This document shows, piece by piece, positions 42,771 to 52,411 of a stretch of DNA of 64,000 nucleotides. This DNA comes from Citrobacter koseri ATCC BAA-895 (lineage in GTDB: Bacteria > Pseudomonadota > Gammaproteobacteria > Enterobacterales > Enterobacteriaceae). Each line of letters begins with the position of its first letter. The stretch's first letter is position 1. Below the pieces are notes generated by a model, which was not told where the DNA came from, ran no database searches, and saw only the letters and a list, made by a program, of their open reading frames with translations. Both the position numbers and the translations under genes were made by a program. Location of the stretch: assembly GCF_000018045.1 (NCBI RefSeq), contig NC_009792.1:3782001-3846000 (forward strand). The letters run 5' to 3'.

Positions 42771-44483
42771 TTATTCCCAGAAATCCCGGGCGGGATCGAG
42801 CACCGGGCGAATGATGCCCGCACGCACCGTAAAGTCGCCGAAGCCTTCACCCGCTTCGCGCTCTTTCACCCAGCGCCCAATCAGTTCATCCAGCGACGCC
42901 AGAATTTCCGGCTCGGTAATGTTCTCTTTGAACATACGCGGGATACGCGTTCCGATGCGATTGCCGCCCAGATGCAGGTTATAACGGCCCGGCGCTTTCC
43001 CCACCAGGCCGACTTCCGCCAGCATGGCGCGTCCGCAGCCATTTGGGCAGCCCGTCACGCGCAGCACGATGTGCTCATCGCTCACGCCGTGGTGGGTCAT
43101 CAACGCGTCCACTTTATCGACAAAGGTCGGCAGGAAACGCTCCGCTTCCGCCATCGCCAGCGGGCAGGTCGGGAACGATACGCAGGCCATCGAGTTTTCA
43201 CGCTGCGACGTGACCGCATTCATCAGGCCGTGGTTGCGCGCCAGTTTTTCAATCTTCGCTTTCTGGCTTTCCGGCACGCCGGCAATGATCAGGTTCTGGT
43301 TGGCGGTAATACGGAATTCGCCCTTGTGGATCTTCGCGATCTCCAGCAGACCGGTTTTCAGCGGGCGCCCCGGATAATCCAGAATACGGCCATTCTCAAT
43401 AAACAGCGTCAGGTGCCATTTGTTGTCGATGCCTTTCACCCAACCGATGCGATCGCCGCGCCCGGTAAATTCATACGGGCGGATCGGTTCAAATTTGATG
43501 CCTGCACGACGCTCGACTTCCGCCTTGAACGTCTCGACCCCAACACGCTCCAGAGTGTATTTGGTTTTGGCGTTTTTACGATCGGTACGATTACCCCAGT
43601 CGCGCTGAGTCGTCACCACCGCTTCCGCCACCGCCAGGGTATGCTCCAGCGGCAGATAGCCGAACTCGCTCGCGGTGCGGGCATACGTTTTCTTGTTCCC
43701 GTGCTCAATGGAAAGCCCGCCGCCGACCAGCAGGTTAAAGCCCACCAGCTTGCCGTTTTCCGCCACGGCGACAAAGTTCATGTCGTTGGCGTGCAGATCG
43801 ATGTCGTTCTGCGGCGGGATCACCACGGTCGTTTTGAACTTACGCGGCAGATAGGTCTGGCCGAGGATCGGCTCCTCATCCGTTGTGGCGACCTTTTCCT
43901 GATCAAGCCAGATCTCCGCATAGGCGCGAGTACGCGGCAGCAAATGCTCGGAGATCTTTTTCGCCCACTCATAGGCTTCGGCATGCAGCTCAGACTCATA
44001 CGGGTTAGAGGTGCACAGCACGTTACGGTTCATGTCGTTGGCGGTCGCCAGCGCGTCCAGCCCAACGGAGTGCAGCATCTGATGTACCGGCTTCACGTTC
44101 TTTTTCAGAATGCCGTGGAACTGGAAGGTCTGACGGTTAGTCAGGCGAATGCTGCCGTAAATCGTATTTTCCGCGGCGAATTTATCGATCGCCTGCCACT
44201 GTCTGGTGGTGATAACCCCACCCGGCAGACGGCAACGCAGCAGCATCGCATGACGCGGCTCCAGCTTCTGCTCGGCGCGCTCGGCGCGAATGTCGCGGTC
44301 ATCCTGCTGGTACATACCGTGAAAACGGATCAGCAGAAAGTTGTCGCCTTTAAAACCGCCGGTCAGGCCGTCATTCAAATCTTCAGCAATGGTGCCGCGC
44401 AGGTAGTTGCTCTCAAGCTTCATGCGCTCGGCATCTGCCAGTTTACCTTCGACCACCAGTGGGCCTGGATGTTTTTCGCTCAT
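42771..44483 (-). CDS. cysI: CysI, sulfite reductase hemoprotein
   Basis: 570-aa siroheme and 4Fe-4S subunit reducing sulfite to sulfide. Cluster cysteines are in [11 protein letters not shown] and GCPNGCGRA. Siroheme-binding Arg-rich stretches ([22 protein letters not shown]) are intact. One-base overlap with the cysJ stop. Confidence 0.97.
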
Positions 44484-46288
44484 TAGTAGACATCTCGCTG
44501 ATAACGGCGCTCAACGCGCAGCTCACTTAAAAATTCATCCGCCGCTTCGGCATCCATACCGCCGAATTCGGCAATCACTTCCAGCAGTGCCTGCTCAACG
44601 TCTTTCGCCATGCAATTCGCGTCGCCGCAGACATAAATGTGCGCGCCGTCATTAATCCAGCGCCACAGCTCTGCGCCCTGTTCGCGCAGTTTGTCTTGTA
44701 CGTATATTTTTTCTTTTTGATCGCGGGACCAGGCCAGATCGATGCGGCTCAGGACGCCCTCTTTGACGTAGCGCTGCCATTCCACCTGGTAGAGGAAATC
44801 TTCGGTAAAGTGCGGGTTGCCAAAGAACAACCAGTTTTTACCCGGCGCTTCATCTGCCGCACGCTGCTGCATAAAGGCGCGGAAAGGGGCGATCCCGGTG
44901 CCTGGACCAATCATGATCACCGGTGTTTCCGGGTTGGCCGGCAGACGGAAATTATCGTTGTGTTCGATAAATACGCGCACTTCCCCTTCTTCTTCCACGC
45001 GGTCGGCCAGGAAGCTTGATGCCCCGCCCGCCCGCGCCCGGCCTTCTATTTCATAACGCACGGCGCCTACGGTGATATGCACTTCGCTCTCGACTTCCGC
45101 CTGGGAAGAGGCTATCGAGTAAAGACGCGGCGTCAGCGGGCGCAGCAGCCCCACCAGCGCGTCAGCATCCAGCTGAGCCGGAGAGAAACGCAGCATATCA
45201 ACGATAGGCGTCGTCGCGGCGTAATGCTGCAACTGGGCTTTATCACCCACCAGCGGCAACAGCGATTCGCTGCGGGTCAGCGTGGCGTAGTTTTCCACGA
45301 TATTGGCGGTGTTCACCGTCAGCTCAAAATGCCACTGCAAGGCTTCGGCAAGCGGCAGCACCTTACCGTTAACGGTGACCGGCTCCGTGCCTTTCAGCCA
45401 GACCAGTTCGACGATCTCTTTGACCAGTTCAGGATCGTTCTGATACCAGACGCCCAGGGCATCGCCCGGCTGATAACGCAGGCCAGAATCGCCCAGATCG
45501 ATTTCGATATGGCGCACATCTTTTTCCGAGTCGCGGCCGGTGATTTTCTGATTGACGGCGAGCGAGGCGCTCAGCGGCGCTTCTTTGGTATAAGGGCTGG
45601 AATGCACGTCATTCACGGCCCCCGTTGCCGCGACAGCGACCTGCGCTGCCGATGCGCTCGGCGCACGCGCTTTCAGTACGTCAACAACGCGAGCCCGCCA
45701 TTCTTGTGCCGCCGCCTGGTATTCCACATCCGCATCGACGCGATCGAGCAGACGCTCCCCCCCCAGTTCCGCCAGCTTGCTGTCGAAATCTTTACCCGCC
45801 TGGCAGAAAAATTCATAGGAGGTATCACCGAGGCCAAAGACGGCGAAGGCGGTGTTGTCGAGCTTCGGCGCTTTTTTAGAGAACAGAAACTTACGCAGCG
45901 CAACGGCTTCTTCCGGCGGCTCGCCTTCGCCCTGCGTGGACGCGACCACAACCAGCAGCTTTTCATTGGCGATCTGTTTGAATTTGTAGTCGCCCGCATT
46001 AACCAGCGTGACGCTCAGTTTCGCCGCCAGCAGGTCATCGCGCAGGGCTTCCGCCACGCGCCGCGCATTGCCGGTTTGCGATGCAGAAATAAGCGTAATA
46101 CCCGGCATTTCAGCGACAGGCGCTGGCGTGGCGGCGAGCGTGCCCGGCTGCTGGTTCAGCATTCCCCAGAAATAGCCGGAAACCCAGGCAAGCTGGGTGG
46201 GAGAAAGATCGGTTGTGGCCGCCTGAAGGCGTGCCAGCTGCTCCGGGTTTAGCGGAAGCAAAGCGGATGGTGGGGCCTGTGTTGTCAT
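44483..46288 (-). CDS. cysJ: CysJ, sulfite reductase flavoprotein
   Basis: 601-aa NADPH reductase subunit. Flavodoxin-like FMN domain with [14 protein letters not shown] near residue 70, a linker, an FAD domain with RLYSIASS, and an NADPH domain with [12 protein letters not shown]; aromatic C-terminal residue (RDVY). First gene of cysJIH. Confidence 0.97.
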
Positions 46289-46339
46289 GCGTCGTTATGT
46301 TCCAGTAGCAAAGCGGAATTTATGCAAAAAGACCAAACT

Positions 46340-46450
46340 AGCGATAAGGTTAACGGCGGGGATAATAACAATTAAAGAAGGGATGGAAATAACAAATAAC
46401 CAAATGGACTAACCTGTTTTAGTTATAGTTATTAACAACAAAAGCGATTA
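46340..46450 (-). promoter_or_regulatory. Putative CysB-controlled promoter region of cysJIH
   Basis: The 307-bp gap between divergent cysJ and queD is AT-rich. On the minus strand it holds GGTTATTTGTTATTTCC and AATTGTTATTATCC, then a possible -10 near TTATCGC (about 46335-46345), the type of sequence bound by CysB upstream of cysJIH in Salmonella. No operator half-sites can be fixed exactly. The part nearer queD (46450-46595) shows nothing definite. Confidence 0.4.
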
Positions 46451-46595
46451 AACAACCCATTGAAATAGAAAGAAATAATTCACGATTCTTGTGTAAATCT
46501 CATTATCCGCGCGTCAACGCCGTTTTAGTTAATGATAAAAAATGTGCTTTCCGGTACCCTACGGCGGTTTTTGTATTCTTGAGAGTTAATCATCC

Positions 46596-46958
46596 ATGTC
46601 CACCACCTTGTTTAAAGATTTCACCTTTGAAGCCGCTCACCGCCTGCCCCACGTACCGGAAGGGCATAAATGTGGCCGCCTGCATGGTCATTCATTTATG
46701 GTGCGCCTTGAAATTACCGGTGACGTCGATCCGCATACCGGTTGGATCATGGATTTCGCCGAACTGAAAGCCGCGTTCAAACCGACGTACGATCGTCTGG
46801 ATCATTATTATCTGAACGATATTCCAGGTCTGGAAAATCCAACCAGCGAAGTACTGGCAAAATGGATTTGGGATCAGGTTAAACCTGCCGTACCGCTGCT
46901 GAGCGCGGTAATGGTGAAAGAGACCTGCACAGCAGGCTGCGTGTATCGCGGCGAGTGA
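46596..46958 (+). CDS. queD: QueD, 6-carboxytetrahydropterin synthase
   Basis: 120-aa zinc enzyme of queuosine synthesis. Zinc His residues H15 (FEAAHRLP), H30 and H32 (LHGHSF) and catalytic Cys26 (HKCGR) are present. Its pathway partner QueE is encoded 11 kb downstream, on the other side of the ygc cluster. Confidence 0.96.
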   Translation: MSTTLFKDFTFEAAHRLPHVPEGHKCGRLHGHSFMVRLEITGDVDPHTGWIMDFAELKAAFKPTYDRLDHYYLNDIPGLENPTSEVLAKWIWDQVKPAVPLLSAVMVKETCTAGCVYRGE

Positions 46959-47039
46959 TTTTTTCGTTTGTGTCGCGGGTCAATTTTCCTTAAATAACGT
47001 TATGTTAGGGTTGTGTTCTCAGGATTTCTGGAGCACAAC

Positions 47040-48311
47040 ATGGCTGACGATTTCGATATCATCATCATCGGTGCAGGGATAGCGGGCACCGCTTGTGCTT
47101 TACGCTGTGCGCGGACTGGACTCTCAGTCCTGCTGATTGAACGCGGTGAGTTTCCCGGCAGCAAAAATCTTTCCGGCGGTCGTTTATATTGTCATGCGCT
47201 CGCCGAACTTCTTCCCGACGTTCACCAGTCCGCCCCCCTTGAACGCCGTATCACTCAGGAAAACCTCACGCTATTAACCCGTGATGGCGCAACAACCTGG
47301 TCCAGCCTGCAACCAGACGGTGACTCATGGAGTCTGCTGCGCGCCCGCTTCGATCCCTGGTTTGTCGCTCAGGCCGAGGCCGCAGGGGTACAGTGCGTTA
47401 ACGGCGTTACGGTTGAAGCGCTCCATATTGAAGATGGCCGAGTCTGCGGCGTCATGTGCGAAGATGAAACGCTGCGCGCCCGTTATGTCGTACTGGCAGA
47501 AGGAGCAAACAGCGTGCTGGCGGAACGGTATGGATTCCTGCCTCGCCCCGCCGCGACATCAATGGCGCTGGGGATCAAGGAGGTGCTGGCGCTGGATAAA
47601 CAAACGCTTGAAGAGCGCTTCCGATTGTCCGGGGAGGAAGGTGCCGCCATGTTGTTTAGCGGAGAAATTTGCGGCGATCTCCCTGGCGGCGCGTTTCTTT
47701 ATACCAACCAGGAGACGCTCTCTTTAGGCGTAGTGTGTCCACTCTCTTCTGTTGCGCAGAGCGACATTCCGACAGTCGAAATGCTGGAACGGCTCAAAGC
47801 ACATCCAGCGCTGCGTCCTTTGCTCAGAGGCAGCGAAACGCTGGAGTACGGCGCACATCTGGTGCCGGAAGGCGGCTTACACAGCATGCCCGTCCAGTAC
47901 GCAGGCGAAGGCTGGCTGCTGACAGGCGATGCGTTGCGCAGCTGCGTCAATACCGGCTTCTCCGTACGCGGTATGGATATGGCGCTCATCGGCGCTCAGG
48001 CGGCCGCGCAAACCCTGATTAACGCCTGCCAGAAACATGCGCCGCAAAATCTGTTCCCGGCCTATCATCAGGACATCCAGCACAGTCTGCTGTGGGAGGT
48101 TTTGCAACGCTATCGGGATGTTCCCGCGCTGTTGCAGCGCCCGGGATGGTATCGTCAATGGCCTGCATTAATGCAGGATATTTCTCACGAGCTCTGGCAT
48201 CAGGGGCATCATCCTGTGCCGCCGCTGCGCCAGATCGTCTGGCGTCATTTTCGCCGTCACGGCCTGCGCCATCTGGCAGGCGATATTATCAGGAGCTTAC
48301 GATGTCTGTAG
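47040..48311 (+). CDS. ygcN: YgcN, FixC/ETF-quinone-oxidoreductase-like flavoprotein
   Basis: 423 aa. N-terminal FAD motif IIIGAGIAGTACALRCA and the FixC-like PGSKNLSGGRLY; a central DALRSCVNTGFSVRGMDMA segment near the FAD pocket. No Fe-S cluster in this chain; YgcO supplies one. By family, it would move electrons from an ETF to quinone. ATG 47040 follows GGAG and gives the E. coli length; a start at 47013 is possible but unsupported. Overlaps ygcO by 10 nt. Confidence 0.92.
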   Translation: MADDFDIIIIGAGIAGTACALRCARTGLSVLLIERGEFPGSKNLSGGRLYCHALAELLPDVHQSAPLERRITQENLTLLTRDGATTWSSLQPDGDSWSLLRARFDPWFVAQAEAAGVQCVNGVTVEALHIEDGRVCGVMCEDETLRARYVVLAEGANSVLAERYGFLPRPAATSMALGIKEVLALDKQTLEERFRLSGEEGAAMLFSGEICGDLPGGAFLYTNQETLSLGVVCPLSSVAQSDIPTVEMLERLKAHPALRPLLRGSETLEYGAHLVPEGGLHSMPVQYAGEGWLLTGDALRSCVNTGFSVRGMDMALIGAQAAAQTLINACQKHAPQNLFPAYHQDIQHSLLWEVLQRYRDVPALLQRPGWYRQWPALMQDISHELWHQGHHPVPPLRQIVWRHFRRHGLRHLAGDIIRSLRCL

Positions 48312-48562
48312 CCCGCAACATCTGGCGCCCCGCCGATATTTCCCATATCGTTACGGCTGCCGCTGTCGACAGCAAAACGGCAGAACGGCTGATCACGTCC
48401 TGCCCCGCCGGACTCTTTTCCCGCACGCCGGAAGGGGGCCTGCAAGTCGACTTTCGCGGCTGCCTGGAGTGTGGCGCCTGTCGACTACTGTGTGATGAAA
48501 AAACGCTGCAACAGTGGCGCTACCCGGCATCTGGGTTTGGCATCACTTACCGATTTGGCTAA
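48302..48562 (+). CDS. ygcO: YgcO, FixX-like ferredoxin
   Basis: 86 aa. Cysteines C34, and C54, C57, C60, C64 in RGCLECGACRLLC form a ferredoxin-type site, as in FixX, the small partner of FixC-like ETF-quinone oxidoreductases. ATG 48302 lies within the ygcN 3' end; the longer overlapping frame from 48092 is rejected. Together with YgcN it rebuilds an ETF-QO from two chains. Confidence 0.92.
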   Translation: MSVARNIWRPADISHIVTAAAVDSKTAERLITSCPAGLFSRTPEGGLQVDFRGCLECGACRLLCDEKTLQQWRYPASGFGITYRFG

Positions 48563-48564
48563 TT

Positions 48565-48632
48565 TGATACTCTAAATAATTCGAGTTGCGAGGAAAGCCA
48601 ACGCACCAGCAAATTGAAGTATGACGAGTATA
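48565..48632. repeat. Internally deleted ERIC element upstream of ygcP
   Basis: Both ERIC ends are present (AATAATTCGAGTTGCGAGGA and AAATTGAAGTATGACGAGTA), joined through AAGCCAACGCACC, but the central CCCCAG..CTGGGG palindrome is missing, leaving about 68 bp. Lies between ygcO and the ygcP start. Confidence 0.65.
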
Positions 48633-48644
48633 TAAGGATAATCT

Positions 48645-49220
48645 ATGCCCCTGTTACACCTGCTCCGCCAGAATCCGGTGATTGCCGCCGTTAAAGATAA
48701 CGCCAGCCTACAGTTAGCCATTGATTCCGAATGTCAGTTCATCTCCGTGCTGTACGGGAACATTTGCACCATCAGCGCGATTGTGAAGAAAATAAAAAAT
48801 GCGGGTAAATATGCGTTTATCCACGTTGATCTGCTGGAGGGGGCGTCAAATAAAGAGGTCGTGATCCAGTTTTTAAAATTGGTCACCGAAGCGGATGGCA
48901 TCATCAGCACGAAAGCGGCAATGCTGAAAGCCGCCAGAGCGGAAGGTTTTTTCTGTATTCACCGTCTGTTTATCGTTGATTCCATTTCATTTCACAATAT
49001 TGATAAGCAGGTCGCGCAGTCAAACCCGGACTGTATTGAGATCCTGCCGGGCTGTATGCCGAAAGTGTTGGGCTGGGTGACAGAGAAGATACGCCAGCCG
49101 CTGATTGCCGGGGGGCTGGTATGCGATGAAGAAGACGCCCGCAATGCGATGAAAGCCGGTGTGGCGGCGCTTTCCACCACCAATACCGATGTCTGGACGT
49201 TAGCGAAACACCTTAATTAA
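48645..49220 (+). CDS. ygcP: YgcP, GlpP-family transcription antiterminator
   Basis: 191 aa aligned along its length with B. subtilis GlpP, the glycerol-3-phosphate-responsive mRNA antiterminator: shared landmarks are FIHVDLLEG, GIISTKAAMLKAA, HRLFIVDS, PDCIEILPG, LIAGGLVCDEEDA and ALSTTNTDVW. The fold is a TIM-barrel that binds a phosphorylated ligand. Its likely RNA targets are the paired leaders at 54740-55009, because both carry an intrinsic terminator and a shared overlapping stem-loop. Its own leader lacks that motif. RNA binding and ligand are inferred. Confidence 0.88.
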   Translation: MPLLHLLRQNPVIAAVKDNASLQLAIDSECQFISVLYGNICTISAIVKKIKNAGKYAFIHVDLLEGASNKEVVIQFLKLVTEADGIISTKAAMLKAARAEGFFCIHRLFIVDSISFHNIDKQVAQSNPDCIEILPGCMPKVLGWVTEKIRQPLIAGGLVCDEEDARNAMKAGVAALSTTNTDVWTLAKHLN

Positions 49221-49345
49221 GCCGGGCAACGCCGGATGGCGACGATAAATCGTCTTATCCGGCCTACACGTAGGCCTGATAAGCATAGTGCCATCAGGCA
49301 TTTTGTAGCCTACACGTAGGCCTGATAAGCGTAGCGCCATCAGGC
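49221..49345. repeat. REP cluster between convergent ygcP and ygcQ
   Basis: One GCCGGATGGCGACG..CTTATCCGGC unit, then two near-identical copies of CTACACGTAGGCCTGATAAG..GCCATCAGGCATTTT in tandem. The last copy overlaps the ygcQ 3' end and contains its TGA stop (GCCTGATGG). Confidence 0.87.
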
Positions 49346-50194
49346 ATTTTTGCAGCGGACCAACTCTTCCAGCACCGGTAGCCAGTCATCGACAATCCCG
49401 ACATCCGCCTGCGAAAAAACCGGCGCGCTGGCATCGTGGTTTATCGCCACAACAAAACGGCTCTGGCGTACTCCGGCCATCAACGCCGCCGCCCCTGACG
49501 CGCCAGCCACGATACAGACATCCGGCGACAGCAGATGCCCCGATATTCCAGTCACGCGATCGGCATCAAAACCGCCGTTCATCACCCGCGCACGGCTGTA
49601 CCCTACCTCAGCATCAAGCGCCTGACCAAGCGCGGTAATCTTATCTGCATCCGCTTCACTTCCCCCTTGCCCAACCACCAGTACGCGCCCGGCACGTAAC
49701 AAAGGATGGGTAGTGACGCTATTTACGCTTTCCACCTTATCCAGCCAGTCGGGGGGCGCCGTGGGGGTAATCAGATATTCCGTCATCACAGGCAAGGAAT
49801 GACCAGAAGTGCTCACCTCCGGCTGTCGCGCCAGCGACAGGCACAAAGGGCGCGCGGTAATTTGCAACGTTGCCGTCAGCGCATTCCCCCAATGGGATTT
49901 TTTCACCAGGCCTTGTCGCACATCCACAGCCTGAACCTGACAGAGGCTGCCGCCATGCAGACGCCAGGCGAGTCGCGTCGCCAGTTCATCGCCCGGACTA
50001 CCTGCCGGAAAGATCAGCATATCAACAGGTGTCCGCAGCCATTGCGCCGCCAGCGCATCCAGCACCTGCTCTGCAACATCCGGCACGGGATCGATAATCC
50101 AGCGCTCCAGTTCTGCGGTGCAAAGCGCATTCTCTGCGATCCAGCTCGCCATCGCCGCACACTCATGCGAGTCAGTAATGATAGCAATTTTCAT
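49340..50194 (-). CDS. ygcQ: YgcQ, electron-transfer flavoprotein alpha-like subunit
   Basis: 284 aa; the C-terminal half has the EtfA FAD site: SGHLLSPDVCIVAGASGAAA and FVVAINHDASAPVFSQADVG. Pairs with YgcR. ATG 50194 overlaps the ygcR stop (ATGA); the longer open frame to 50311 lies inside ygcR and is rejected. The last residue is followed by a TGA that belongs to a REP unit. Confidence 0.92.
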   Translation of the reverse strand: MKIAIITDSHECAAMASWIAENALCTAELERWIIDPVPDVAEQVLDALAAQWLRTPVDMLIFPAGSPGDELATRLAWRLHGGSLCQVQAVDVRQGLVKKSHWGNALTATLQITARPLCLSLARQPEVSTSGHSLPVMTEYLITPTAPPDWLDKVESVNSVTTHPLLRAGRVLVVGQGGSEADADKITALGQALDAEVGYSRARVMNGGFDADRVTGISGHLLSPDVCIVAGASGAAALMAGVRQSRFVVAINHDASAPVFSQADVGIVDDWLPVLEELVRCKNA

Positions 50195-50973
50195 GACGGC
50201 ATCCTCTGGCGCAAATAATCCGCCCATAGCCTCCGGGCTTTTTCCTGTGCCGTCGCGCCGCTGATAATCGTTGCATGCCGCCGCTGTTCCGGTCTCTCCA
50301 GACGCAGGCACTGAACCGCTGGTGTTGTCTCAACCACAACGCTCCGACGCACGACGTCTGCTTTCGCCGCCGCCAGACGCTGGCGCATCCCCGGTACGGG
50401 AAGCGCCACTTCACCACACTGCCTGACGGCGATGACGGCCGGGAACCGTACCCGACAACGCCGAAGCCCGGTCATCGTTCGCTGCTCAACCACAATAAAA
50501 GGAGGCTCAAGCGTAAAACGCTCCACCTGGGTAAAACAGGGCCACGCCAGCATTTCAGCAACCAGAAATGGCGTCTGACTGTTCTGACCCTCGCTACTCT
50601 GACAGCCCGTTATAATCAGATCCGCACCGTGATTACGCTGCCAGTCGGCAATGTTCCTGGCGACAAATTCGGGAGCAAACCGCAGGTCTGCCGTCGTCTC
50701 CAGCAACACCGGCGTCTCAAAACCCAGCGCGACAAAATAACGTAACCAGTGGAGCGCCCGCTCATCGCCGATGCTTAACGCAGTCAACGTCATCTCACAG
50801 CCCCCATTGCGCTGAGCCAGCAGCAACGCTGCCGCCGCCTGTTCATCCGCACCTGGGGAGCAACGCAGCAAGGAGACATCCGGGCCGTGGGTATCCGCCG
50901 TCGCCGCCTGCCAGTCTTTCTCCGCCAACATACCGGGATCGGGCTCTGCCTTAAACGCTAACAGAATGTTCAT
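50191..50973 (-). CDS. ygcR: YgcR, electron-transfer flavoprotein beta-like subunit
   Basis: 260-aa EtfB-like protein with the N-terminal NILLAFKAEPDPG and central DLIITGCQSSEGQNSQTPF nucleotide-binding stretch. Forms the ETF heterodimer with YgcQ. Overlaps ygcS by 23 nt and ygcQ by 4 nt. Confidence 0.92.
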   Translation of the reverse strand: MNILLAFKAEPDPGMLAEKDWQAATADTHGPDVSLLRCSPGADEQAAAALLLAQRNGGCEMTLTALSIGDERALHWLRYFVALGFETPVLLETTADLRFAPEFVARNIADWQRNHGADLIITGCQSSEGQNSQTPFLVAEMLAWPCFTQVERFTLEPPFIVVEQRTMTGLRRCRVRFPAVIAVRQCGEVALPVPGMRQRLAAAKADVVRRSVVVETTPAVQCLRLERPEQRRHATIISGATAQEKARRLWADYLRQRMPS

Positions 50974-52300
50974 TCACACCTCCCTGTCTTTTGTCCACAC
51001 TCCCGGCAGCCACCAGCGGCAGCGCCTTGGTTTCCGGCGCCCACAGCCAGGTCACCACAAATCCGATGACTAATACCCCAGCCAGCAGTAATAGCGTAAC
51101 CTGCATTCCCCACTGCGCCAGCGTCCAGGGCAACAAACTGGTGCTGATCGCCGCCCCTAATCGGCTCATTGCCGTGGCAAACCCGACGCCCAGGGAACGA
51201 ATATCCGTCGGGAAGCTTTCCGCAGGCAGAACCCCCACCAGATTGCTGACGGCAGAAATGGTGGTACTGAACAACACAAACAGCAACAGCGTCAGGCTGC
51301 TTCCCGCCGGTAAACAAGCCATGACGACAAGCGTCGCGGCGAGCAGCATAAAACTGCCGAGCAGAAATTGGCGGTGCGCCAACAGGTGTGTTAACAACAG
51401 CCCCAGCAGCGCGCCAACAATCAGCAGCGCGTTAAGCATCAGGCTGGCGGTTAGCGCATTTTCAAGACCGATCGTTTGTGCAATGGTGGGAAGCCAGGTG
51501 TAAATCACAAACCACGGGATCACCAGGCAGACAAAGAACACGCTGTTAAACGCGGTTCTTCGCCAGTAATGCGTTGAAAATAGCGTTTTGATATGTCTGC
51601 TCGTCGGCGCCGCCACCTCATCGCCGAGCAGCACATGCGTGCCAAAATAGCGGTGCACAATCGCATACGCTTCTGTTATCCGCCCCTGACGCATCAGCCA
51701 GCGAGGCGACTCCGGCGTTCCCCAGCGTAAGAACGTAATGCACAGCGCGGGTAATGATGCCGATGCCAGCAGCCAGCGCCAGGCATCCGGCGTTTCCTGA
51801 ATAAAATGATGCCCCACCAGGCTCGCCAGAACATAGCCGATAGTCCACACCACACTGAATGCGCCCAGTAATATTCCCCGATGGCGACGCGGCGCAAATT
51901 CAGCCAGCAATGTATGACCAACCGAGTAGTCACCGCCAAGGCCGATACCAATCAGAATGCGCAAGCCAATAAGCTGTTCCGGCGTTGTGGCAAAAAACTG
52001 TAGGAAAGAGGCGATGGTTATCAGCATAAAGCTGAAGGTAAAAATTTTCTGACGCCCGATATAATCAGATACCCATCCCAGGATCAGGCTACCGAGAAAA
52101 AGTCCAACCAGCGCCGAGCCGCCAATCATCCCTTCCATAAAAGGCGTCAGTTGCATGGCGGGGGTCAGTTGGATCATGGCATAGCCGACGACGCCTAATA
52201 CATAGCCATCGGTCAAATGCGCGCCGAATGTCAGCGCAGCAATGCGGCAATGAAAACCATTCAGCGGTAAATCATCCATTCGCACCGGTGAAGTGTTCAT
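50951..52300 (-). CDS. ygcS: YgcS, MFS transporter
   Basis: 449 aa with twelve hydrophobic segments and the MFS loop motif GWVSDYIGRQKIF between helices 2 and 3, plus a metabolite-porter-type ASLPALCITFLRWGTPESPRWL region. Substrate unknown; related to organic-acid/sugar MFS porters. Third gene of the ygcW-U-S-R-Q operon. Confidence 0.92.
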   Translation of the reverse strand: MNTSPVRMDDLPLNGFHCRIAALTFGAHLTDGYVLGVVGYAMIQLTPAMQLTPFMEGMIGGSALVGLFLGSLILGWVSDYIGRQKIFTFSFMLITIASFLQFFATTPEQLIGLRILIGIGLGGDYSVGHTLLAEFAPRRHRGILLGAFSVVWTIGYVLASLVGHHFIQETPDAWRWLLASASLPALCITFLRWGTPESPRWLMRQGRITEAYAIVHRYFGTHVLLGDEVAAPTSRHIKTLFSTHYWRRTAFNSVFFVCLVIPWFVIYTWLPTIAQTIGLENALTASLMLNALLIVGALLGLLLTHLLAHRQFLLGSFMLLAATLVVMACLPAGSSLTLLLFVLFSTTISAVSNLVGVLPAESFPTDIRSLGVGFATAMSRLGAAISTSLLPWTLAQWGMQVTLLLLAGVLVIGFVVTWLWAPETKALPLVAAGSVDKRQGGVNEHSVSV

Positions 52301-52353
52301 CGTAGCCCCTTCATTGTCCGGTAAAGTCGCGGCTTCCCGGTTGAGAAGCCGTT

Positions 52354-52406
52354 TATACGCTTCGCCCTTTAAGCTGCCTGATGCAGCTTAAAGGATTTTG
52401 CGTATA
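52354..52406. repeat. 53-bp interrupted inverted repeat between ygcU and ygcS
   Basis: TATACGC, five unpaired bases, CCTTTAAGCTGC, loop CTGAT, GCAGCTTAAAGG, five unpaired bases, GCGTATA. Twelve- and seven-base-pair stems are perfect and separated by a symmetrical 5x5 internal loop. The outer words (TATAC.., TTTAAGCTGC) resemble ERIC ends (TATAC..CTTCAAGCTGC). On the minus strand no T tract follows, so it is not a standard terminator; it lies inside the operon. Confidence 0.75.
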
Positions 52407-52411
52407 ACTCT

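Noticed and set aside
42972..44486. 504-aa open frame on the plus strand
   Set aside because: Exact antisense of cysI, a certain gene. Its length reflects codon bias of cysI.
45077..46252. 391-aa open frame on the plus strand
   Set aside because: Antisense to cysJ; no recognisable domain.
48092..48301. N-terminal extension of ygcO
   Set aside because: Lies wholly within ygcN in another frame; the ATG at 48302 matches the family length.
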